DNA of 64,000 nt. Origin: Buxus sempervirens (Eukaryota; Streptophyta; Magnoliopsida; Buxales; Buxaceae). The stretch lies in the NCBI GenBank assembly GCA_947561395.2, contig OX387190.1, forward strand, positions 18,656,858 through 18,720,857, in the 5' to 3' direction. The notes beneath the pieces are model-generated. The model saw only the letters and a list, made by a program, of their open reading frames with translations. It was not told the DNA's origin and did no database searches. Positions 57,542-64,000 of the stretch are shown here, in pieces; position 1 is the first letter of the stretch, and every line of letters starts with the position of its first letter. A program made the position numbers and the translations under genes.

Positions 57542-59611
57542 TATGAAGCCAAATACTCACCATTGGAGAAGACTTGCTGTGCTCTAGTGTGGGCCACTCA
57601 GAGGCTAAGGCATTATTTCCTTAGTCACTCCACACTATTGATATCCCGGATGGACCCGCTGAAGTATTTATTTGAGAAACCGGCACTGACTGGCAGAACG
57701 GCAAAGTGGCAACTACTATTGTCCGAGTTTGACGTCACATACATCACCCAGAAGGCGATAAAGGGTCAAGCCATAGCTGATCACCTGGCTGCACATCCTC
57801 TGCCAGAATATCAACCCTTGAAGACCAACTTTCCCGATGAGGCAATTCTGTACACTGAAGAGGAGGACAGTGAGAGTTCTTGGCAGATGTTCTTCGATGG
57901 GGCCGCCAACATGAATGGGAACGGAATAGGGGCAGTCTTGGTTAAACCAGATGGTTCACACATCCCGATTGCAGTAAAGATGAAATTCCAGTGCACCAAT
58001 AACATAGCAGAATATGAAGCATGCATAATTGGATTGCAAGCAGCCATGGATCATGGAGTAGAGCAACTTGACGTATACGGGGATTCGAGTCTTATCATCT
58101 TCCAAACAACTGGTGAGTGGAAAACCAAGGATCACAAATTGATCCCCTATCACCAGTATTTGGAAGAAATAAGCACAAATTTCACTCGAATTTCCTTCAA
58201 CTATATGCCAAGGGCCAAGAATCAGTTTGCGGATGCTCTAGCAACATTAGCTTCAATGGTCAGCATACCAGAAGGGGTAGACATCAGACCACTGGAAATT
58301 GAGGTCCGAGATGAACCAGCTTACTGTCTCGTTCTAGAGGGAGCACCAGAAGAAGAAGCACCATGGTTTCAAGATATCAAAAATTTCTTGAACAATCGGA
58401 GTCTGCTAGAAAATGCCACTGCTACTGAGAAGAGGACAATACAGAGATTGGCTGGTCAATTTCTGCTAAGTGGTGGACATGTGTACAAGAGGTCACATAG
58501 CGACATTCTGCTAAGATGTGTAGCCAAGGCTGAATCGGAAAGGTTGATCGAGACTGTACATGGAGGAGTCTGTGGGCCCCATATGAGTGGACACATGCTG
58601 GCTAAGAAGATCCTGAGGCTGGGATACTACTGGACGACCATGGAGCATGATTGCTGTGTACATGTCAGGAGGTGCCACCAATGTCAGATATATGCAGATA
58701 ACAAGCATGCACCCCCGGGTGAGTTACACAACATGACATCCCCATGGCCCTTCTCTATGTGGGGCATAGATGTTATTGGCATGATTTCACCTAAGGCATC
58801 GAACGGACATAGATTCATCCTGGTGGCGATTGACTATTTCACTAAGTGGGTGAAAGCAGCTTCATATGCGAATATCACAAGCAACCATGTTATTAAATTT
58901 TTGAAGCACAATATCATTTGTCGCTATGGACTGCCAAGTACCATAGTATCAGACAATGCTTCAAATATTAAGAACAAGGACATGAAGAAAATGTGTGAGC
59001 AGTTTCAGATCACCCACCACAACTCAGCTCCGTATAGGCCAAAGATGAATGGGGCAGTAGAAGCAGCAAACAAGAACATAAAGAAAATCATTCAGAAGAT
59101 GGTAGTGAGCTACAAGGATTGGCATGAAATGCTGCCACTTGCTCTGCATGCATACAGAACCTCGATCCAGACTTCAACTGGGGCAACCCCGTACTCCCTA
59201 GTCTATGGGATGGAAGCAGTCTTGCCCGTGGAAGTGGAGATCCCATCACTCCGAGTGCTCATAGAAGCAGAACTAGAAGAAGCCGAATGGGTCCAGTCGA
59301 GACATGATCAACTTAACCTGATAGAAGAAAAGTGGTTGAAAGCGCTTTGCCATGGACAGTTGTACCAGAAGAGAATGGCCCGGGCTTACAATAAGAAAGT
59401 GAGGCCCAGAACTTTCCAAGAAGGAAACCTGGTGCTAAAGAAAATTCTACCATTTTTGGAAGATCCTCGTGGTAAGTTCAAGCCCAATTGGGAAGGCCCA
59501 TATGTCGTCAAGAAAGTCTTATCAGGGGGAGCACTCATCTTAGCAAAAATGGATGGGTCAGATTTTCCTGAGCCCATTAACTCTGATGCAGTAAAAAGGT
59601 ATTTTCCTTGA
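57542..59611 (+). CDS. Tat RNase H, second RNase H and integrase
   Basis: Open from after the TAA at 57,539 to TGA 59,609-59,611 (682 codons from ATG 57,563). The first part completes the gypsy RNase H (LEKTCCALVWATQRLRHY, ALTGRTAKWQLLLSEFDVTY). Then a second RNase H: WQMFFDGAANMNGNGIGAVL, TNNIAEYEACIIGLQAAMDH, LDVYGDSSLI and QFADALATLASM, the extra domain that defines the Tat lineage. The integrase follows: zinc-binding end RRCHQCQ, core D at GIDVIG, second D at IVSDNASNIK, E at GAVEAANKNI, and a C-terminal domain with PFLEDPRGKFKPNWEGPYVV and ALILAKMDG. No chromodomain. DDE and RNase H acidic residues appear intact. Confidence 0.93.
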   Translation, partial: YEAKYSPLEKTCCALVWATQRLRHYFLSHSTLLISRMDPLKYLFEKPALTGRTAKWQLLLSEFDVTYITQKAIKGQAIADHLAAHPLPEYQPLKTNFPDEAILYTEEEDSESSWQMFFDGAANMNGNGIGAVLVKPDGSHIPIAVKMKFQCTNNIAEYEACIIGLQAAMDHGVEQLDVYGDSSLIIFQTTGEWKTKDHKLIPYHQYLEEISTNFTRISFNYMPRAKNQFADALATLASMVSIPEGVDIRPLEIEVRDEPAYCLVLEGAPEEEAPWFQDIKNFLNNRSLLENATATEKRTIQRLAGQFLLSGGHVYKRSHSDILLRCVAKAESERLIETVHGGVCGPHMSGHMLAKKILRLGYYWTTMEHDCCVHVRRCHQCQIYADNKHAPPGELHNMTSPWPFSMWGIDVIGMISPKASNGHRFILVAIDYFTKWVKAASYANITSNHVIKFLKHNIICRYGLPSTIVSDNASNIKNKDMKKMCEQFQITHHNSAPYRPKMNGAVEAANKNIKKIIQKMVVSYKDWHEMLPLALHAYRTSIQTSTGATPYSLVYGMEAVLPVEVEIPSLRVLIEAELEEAEWVQSRHDQLNLIEEKWLKALCHGQLYQKRMARAYNKKVRPRTFQEGNLVLKKILPFLEDPRGKFKPNWEGPYVVKKVLSGGALILAKMDGSDFPEPINSDAVKRYFP

Positions 59612-60567
59612 GTGAATATTTCTAGGAAATAATCCGAGGCCATTTTTCTTTACTTCCTTCAAAATTTCAATCCCTAGTCTAGCCAAGTTGAGCCGGTTCG
59701 TTTCTTTGATAAACCCAAACCGGATTTACAGTCTTAAATTGGGGCAAAACAAATTGGGGCGAAGCCGATTGGGGCAAAGTAAGGAAAGAAAAAGAAAAAG
59801 AGAGGAAAAGCAATGGAAATGGCAAATGAAAGCCAAGTGTGAAAAAAGATGCAAAAAATGCAATTTGGGGAAAAATGGGTAAATCTATCATGACTGTAAA
59901 TCCGGTTGACCTATTTCCACACTTGAAAATTTTTGGGCCTTTAATACCCTTTCTTTCATAAACTGAGCCTAGCCTTTATTTCGTCCTATTTTTAAGCCCT
60001 CGGTGATCTTAACTTGTTCATTCAAATGTCAGAGTAAGATGGGTGACGACGGAATTCAGAAGCTGGCCCTAGTGAAAACCGTAACTGGCGCTAGGGGCAA
60101 TATTGGCAAAAAGGCAAAAAGAAAAAATATAAGAAAAATGAAAGAAAATCAGAGGTTGAGTTGATCATGGGGATCTGAGCCTTAAGCAAAGTCGGCGTGA
60201 GCAGAATGGGGCAGTTTTGGCATTTTGGGGATGACTCTAAAGGTCCTAAGAGGGACGGTTCTGATCCCTCAGTATTTTGTGGACTACCCTTTTCATTATT
60301 TAACCTGGTTGTAATTCCTTTAATTATAGGTGATTAAGTGCATAGACCAAATTTCAAAAAAATACAAAAAAAAAATATAAAAAGGAAAAATTATACTTTG
60401 GCCAATGATGATAAATCAAATACTTTTCATAAAACCTTTGTTTTTACAAGCATCTGAGCATTCTGAGGCCAATAATATAAAAACTTTATTTTGAATTAAA
60501 TCCTTTGTATTTCCACTATTGGAGTTCAATTTGGTACAAAGGTATGAAAAATGTGCAGGAAATAAAG
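59612..60567. other. 3' untranslated part after pol
   Basis: No ORF. A-rich and T-rich tracts; purine-rich 59,790-59,870. No clear polypurine tract followed by TG that would mark a 3' LTR. Confidence 0.5.
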
Positions 60568-60978
60568 CTAGTCTCCTAGCCGCTCCTCAAGCTCCCGAAT
60601 CCGAGCTGCCTGAGCTGCAATGACTCCTGAAGCCCCCTCTGCAGCGGGATCACTCAAGAAGGAAATGACCTCATCTGAAAGGGCCTGCTTGATCCGCATA
60701 CTCCTAAGGCTGGCCAAAGTATCCTGGTACTTCTGCCGGATCATACGGACCTCAAAGCAACGAGCCTGCCTCTGCTCCTCCAGCTTCTCTTCCACGGCAA
60801 TACGGCGTGAGACCTGCTCCTCAAGCTGCCTCTCCAGATAAGCGCCCTGTATCCTGAGCTCCTGGGCCTCCCGTACCCATATCTGCTGAAGCCGCTTATG
60901 AGAAGCCCGCTCAGACTCTAGAATGTCCTCTGTAAGCACCTCATTTTTGCGCTCCCAGAAAAAAAACCAAAAATGCAA
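60568..60978 (-). CDS. Antisense coiled-coil ORF downstream of pol
   Basis: Leftward open frame of about 136 codons ending ELEERLGD-TAG. The sequence is a highly charged heptad-like helix: LESERASHKRLQQIWVREAQ, LERQLEEQVSRRIAVEEKLE, QRQARCFEVRMIRQKYQDTL, AAQAARIRELEERL. GC and codon use are far from the AT-rich surroundings and similar to gag. The true start is unclear: the only in-frame initiators are near-cognate, and just upstream (in its sense) lies TTTTTTTTCTGGGAG, a possible splice acceptor, so an upstream exon may exist. Antisense ORFs between integrase and 3' LTR are known from Tat elements; their role is unknown. A long coiled coil suggests self-assembly or protein binding. Confidence 0.75.
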   Translation of the reverse strand: MHFWFFFWERKNEVLTEDILESERASHKRLQQIWVREAQELRIQGAYLERQLEEQVSRRIAVEEKLEEQRQARCFEVRMIRQKYQDTLASLRSMRIKQALSDEVISFLSDPAAEGASGVIAAQAARIRELEERLGD

Positions 60979-61010
60979 ACCCTGGACAGAAAGTCAACCC
61001 TAAGGGGTGA

Positions 61011-61564
61011 AAAGTTGACTTTTTTTTATCAAATGAAATTGGCCACCTTGCTTTATCTCAATCAATAGAGAATCTCGACACGGTTCCAACGCAACTGGGT
61101 TTGCAGGAATCGGGGTCCGGATGAAGGTTCTGCGGGCGATCAAACTTAAGGAAAAGCCGAGAGTTGACTTTTCCTCGAATTCCGTGCCAAGTACCTCGCT
61201 TTATATCATTGGATAGAGAATCTCGACACGGTTCCAACGCAACTGAGTTTGCAGGAATCGGGGTCCGGATGAAGGTTCTGCGGGCGGTCAAACTTGAGCA
61301 GAGCCAAAAGTTGACTTTCTGCTAAAATCCGATCCAGAGGCCTACCCCTAGGTCATTGGATAGAGAATCTCGACACGGTTCCAACGCAACCGAGTTTGCA
61401 GGAATCGGGGTCCGGATGAAGGTTCTACGGGCGATCAAACTTGAGCAGAGCCAAAAGTTGACTTTCTGCTAAAATCCGATCCGGAGGCCTACCCCTAGGT
61501 CATGGGATGGAGGGCTCCGATACGATTCTAATGAAACTAAGTTTGCCCAGATCGGAGTCCGGAT
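61011..61564. repeat. 147-149-bp tandem repeat (3-4 units) with a W-box per unit
   Basis: The block ATAGAGAATCTCGACACGG, TTCCAACGCAACTG and GCAGGAATCGGGGTCCGGAT starts at 61065, 61213 and 61360, with a decayed fourth copy from about 61,505. Each unit is preceded by GTTGACTTT; TTGACT lies at 61015, 61164, 61311 and 61458. The spacing of the W-box follows the repeat. Confidence 0.93.
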
Positions 61565-62460
61565 GAAGAAAATATGAGCTGATGAAATTTCCGAGAAGCA
61601 AAACTGGCAATCTGCGCACGTGGCAAAAAGCTGCACACGTGGCGAGTTGCGCAGGAAAATATCTCGGGGATCAAATCCGTAAATATCCGAACATTCGAAA
61701 TATCCCAGGGACTAAATCTGTAAAAATCCGAGAATATCGGATTTTACCAAAAATTGTCAAGGACTAAATCTGAATTTTTTAGATTTTTCAACCGGCGAGC
61801 GGCGGCATTAAATGATTTCTCATCATTATGCCGCTCGCGCGGATGTGGCGAGCGGGCTTGCGCCCACCTTGAGCTGGGCGCCAAGGTGGGCGGCACCTTT
61901 TTTTTTTTTGTCTATATAACCCGCGCGACTTTTCGCGCAGGAGGGTTGGAAAATTTCGAAAAAAAAGCTAAGTGTTGGAAGATTTTTTGGTTAAAAAGTT
62001 TTGGCTGTCAAGACTTCTGTTGGCCTTCCCTCTTTCGTCCGAGCTCCCTCTGGGCTCATCCCTCATTGACTCCTGAGCTCCCAGAACACCCCACCCGCCT
62101 GATCACCCCTTTTCCCCTTTGTCTTCTCCACTGTCGCACGAAGCCTAAAAAAGGGGAGGTTGCTGTTGGAGGTTCTTAGGAATGAAGCTCCATCACTTTC
62201 GTCTCAAGGAGGATTCGTCTCAAGGAGGAGCCTCCACCCTGCACGTGAGCTTACAGAACCTCAGGTATTGTTCCCCATCTATTTTTATTTCACATATATC
62301 AAGATGGGAGTTATCTAAGCATGCTATTGGGCTTGTTCTTTCTCTTTACTGTAACATGCATGTTCTTGTATTTTCGGTGACACGGAGGTCTCCGAGGGTA
62401 AGGGAGACCCATGAGGATGTAGGAAGCTTGGCCATCCCACTTTAGACCACCCTGGCCACT
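61565..62460 (+). promoter_or_regulatory. Promoter-like module: two CACGTGGC boxes and TATA
   Basis: CACGTGGC (G-box/ABRE type) at 61617-61624 and 61636-61643, three GGGACTAAATCTGTAAA-like repeats (61,660-61,770), a GC-rich inverted repeat (61861-61870 / 61883-61892, 10-bp arms), and TCTATATAAC with TATA at about 61,913 followed by a small hairpin GCGCGA-CTTT-TCGCGC (61923-61938). The order fits a promoter reading rightward. It may be U3 of another LTR element or an internal promoter of the Tat element. Open frames at 61,754-62,179 and 62,182-62,445 are not recognised. Confidence 0.5.
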
Positions 62461-63120
62461 ATCCGGAGAGTTATTTTTTTTTTTTTTGGTTGATCATTCA
62501 GTAAAGTAAAGGGAGTCTGTTCACTCGCTTCAAACAAGTCTTTTGTATCCCTGTAACCCCCCTTCGACTTCCCTTCTTCGGATGTTAGCGTGCCTTCGGA
62601 TAGTAGTGTGCATGCTTGAGGTCCAGCCGGTTGGAGGAAAATGCATGTAATGTCTGCTTGCTGTTTTTTTGTTTTTATTGTGCTGTACTTGCTAACATGC
62701 CCCCCAACCCCCTGCCTATGCTGCTTGCTCCTTGTGGTGCCCCTGTAAGCATGCTCCCATCACCCCCTTTTTTTTTTAAGATATTAATGCATCTGTACCA
62801 GTTTTTTTTATCAGGTTTGTTTTCTTTTAAGAGATTTTGGGTTGTGGGATGAAGCATGAATCATGCTTAGACTAGTTTTAATACAAGTTTAAGTGGCTTC
62901 TGGGGAGTGGTCGAAGCCCGGGGAAGTGTCCTGGGCATATTATTCGTAAAGTATTTTGAATGCATGTTTGTACTGTGAGTTTTCTGGGTTTTCAAAACTT
63001 GAAATAAAATGTGTTTAGATTAAATCCAAAATTAGTTGGGAGGTGTTCTGGGCATGTTAGGAGGCTAGTGGAACAGTTACAGACCAAAAAAAATCGGCCA
63101 GAGATGGAGATCTCAAAAAA
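62461..63120. other. No gene recognised
   Basis: T-tracts and C-rich patches; possibly the transcribed leader or U5-like continuation of the module upstream. Confidence 0.4.
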
Positions 63121-63129
63121 ACAGAGAGT

Positions 63130-63396
63130 TGAAAATTGCAGTGAGCTGCCGCCCATCTGGCGCCCACCTGGAGCTCACCTAGGAGGTGGGCGCCCCTTTC
63201 ATCTCACCTCCCGCCGAGCTGGCGCCCACCTGGCGCTCAGCTCGCACCCACCAAAAACCAAGTGAAATTCTGGCGCCCAGCTCGCGCCCATCTTGCGCTC
63301 ACCTGGTATTGGGTAAGCGCTAGGTCGAAATTTCGCCCGGTTCTGGCGCCCATCTGGCGCCCACCTGGCGCTCACTTCAAGAGGTGAGCGCCAGGT
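63130..63396. repeat. GC-rich palindromic word array (GGCGCCCACCTGGCGCTCAC type)
   Basis: About a dozen words such as TGGCGCCCACCTGG, GAGCTCACC, CTCGCGCCCA and GTGAGCGCC. The last forms a perfect 13-bp hairpin (63363-63375 / 63384-63396, 8-nt loop). Related words occur at 61,855-61,895 and, looser, in the LTR at 42,605-42,770. Confidence 0.8.
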
Positions 63397-63456
63397 CCAA
63401 AACAAGCCGAATTGTTTTTTTTTTTTGAAAATTCCAAAAATACCCTTTACCATACC

Positions 63457-63586
63457 GCGGGGGCTTCGCCCCCCGCACCCCCACCCCTTTGTTCGCTGCG
63501 CATCCAACTCGTACCTTGGTACGGGGAGGTACCCCACCCCGTGGGCTCCGCTTCGCTTCGCCCACAGGGCCCCCAGGTACCTCCCC
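63457..63586. other. Cluster of GC-rich hairpins with TTCG in the loops
   Basis: GCGGGGG (63457-63463) pairs with CCCCCGC (63470-63476) across CTTCGC. GGGGAGGTACC (63523-63533) pairs with GGTACCTCCCC (63576-63586), enclosing GTGGGC/GCCCAC (63541-63546 / 63560-63565) with a loop containing CTTCG twice. The strands are otherwise non-coding. Confidence 0.8.
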
Positions 63587-64000
63587 TTGGACCCAGCACA
63601 ATGAGCCAGTTTTTTTTTTGGACAAAGTGTCCATCTTGTGTTTTTTTTCCATGATTATTGCTAGATTTGAATGCCATTTCCGAACCGGATAAACCAGTAG
63701 GGTTTCCGGGTTGACTTCCAGTGGGCCTTCCAACGGGGCCCACCAAGCCCAATAAACACCAAAGCATGCCATTAAAATAACTTAAGTAAAATGAACAATT
63801 TGAACCGGGCGGGCCAAACCCAATGCGGCCCACCCGAGCCTTGTTATGTGAAATTGATGCATGAATTGCGTGGTTTGGCCGAGACCAAGGGCAAGGGCGT
63901 ACCGGGCCCGCCAAAGCCCACCAACCGAACCAAGGAAGGGTGCAAACCCTAACTTTCGGTAACTTGGGCTTACAAGCCCAGATTTGGACTACGGGCCCCA
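63587..64000. other. No gene recognised
   Basis: Mixed composition with several GGGCCCA/TGGGCC words (63,720-64,000), which resemble site II-like TGGGCC elements of plant promoters. Overlapping open frames on both strands are GC-driven. Confidence 0.35.

Larger units (their letters stand above)
46657..64000 (+). mobile_element. Large Tat-clade Ty3/gypsy retrotransposon (3' LTR not in window)
   Basis: 5' LTR (46,657-48,923), PBS-like site, long leader, gag, protease, RT, RNase H, second RNase H, integrase without chromodomain, and a long 3' region with an antisense ORF: this layout, especially the dual RNase H and the antisense ORF, is that of the Tat lineage (Tat/Retand/Ogre group). It extends at least to the integrase stop at 59,611 and probably to the right edge or beyond; no second TGTAGACACC copy occurs before 64,000. 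Sequence after about 61,570 could belong to another insertion. Pol is broken, so the copy is defective unless complemented. Confidence 0.85.

Noticed and set aside
61754-62179. 141-codon plus-strand frame as a gene
   Set aside because: It spans the TATA box and GC-rich hairpins and has no recognisable domain.
63199-63914. Several GC-rich open frames on both strands
   Set aside because: All overlap palindromic GC-rich repeats; composition alone explains them.
59612-64000. Possible 3' LTR of the Tat element within the window
   Set aside because: No copy of TGTAGACACC, the TATCCGG palindromes, GCCTATAAATAGG or the GTCTCACA end occurs after 59,611; the 3' LTR must lie further right or be lost.

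Overview
The window is nuclear DNA of a flowering plant, most likely a eudicot. It is AT-rich and densely filled with layered transposable elements of plant-specific families: Ty3/gypsy Tat, Ty1/copia, CACTA/En-Spm, Mutator-like and small TIR elements. It also holds broken pieces of plant genes, recognisable as ADP-glucose pyrophosphorylase large subunit, SPT6 and neprosin. I see no intact cellular protein-coding gene and no RNA gene.

Layout. 0-3.4 kb: four leftward exons of an AGPase large-subunit gene (cut by the window edge, with a frame-breaking deletion), then a leftward plant-transposon-type ORF with two TAG stops. 4.1-6.5 kb: a decayed leftward MULE transposase whose modules (PB1-like, MuDR, DDE core, SWIM, zinc knuckle) are still in order. 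6.6-9.2 kb: an intronless SPT6 fragment between two arrays of the same minisatellite. 10-11.2 kb: the 3' part of a neprosin-family gene with a frameshift. 12.8-14.8 kb: a worn LTR remnant and a tandem duplication. 16.0-16.6 kb: a foldback MITE. 17.9-20.7 kb: a complete non-autonomous CACTA element with TAT target duplications. 21.6-22.8 kb: a TIR element carrying a 20-bp minisatellite. 23.2-25.1 kb: a copia deletion derivative with two 184-bp LTRs. 25-29.6 kb: no recognisable gene.

29.8-41.4 kb is a nest. A CACTA end with a transposase exon is interrupted at 30,959 by a second CACTA element. The leftward TnpA-like and TNP2/TNPD-like exons of the second element are found at 31.9-32.6 and 39.2-41.4 kb. 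They are separated by about 6.6 kb that contains a gypsy integrase fragment and a clean solo LTR (34,287-36,617, TSD CTAAG). 41.9-44.9 kb is another gypsy-type LTR with an 81-bp internal repeat.

From 46,657 to beyond the right edge lies one large Tat-clade Ty3/gypsy element, of the same family as the solo LTR. In order it has: 5' LTR; PBS-like site; a long non-coding leader with a 16-unit hairpin array; gag; protease; a G-patch-like segment; RT; RNase H; a second RNase H; integrase; and a 3' region with an antisense coiled-coil ORF, a 148-bp tandem repeat and a promoter-like module. Its pol is broken by frameshifts and two TAA codons, so this copy cannot make the full polyprotein. Its 3' LTR was not found in the window.

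The most distinctive signals are regulatory-looking repeats of the Tat family: TATCCGG/CCGGATA palindromes in the LTR that recur in the leader; the leader array, in which each unit combines an inverted CCAAT pair with a GAAnnTTC motif; a periodic W-box array after pol; and a splice-donor-like site conserved in both LTR copies that could pair with an acceptor-like site just before gag.
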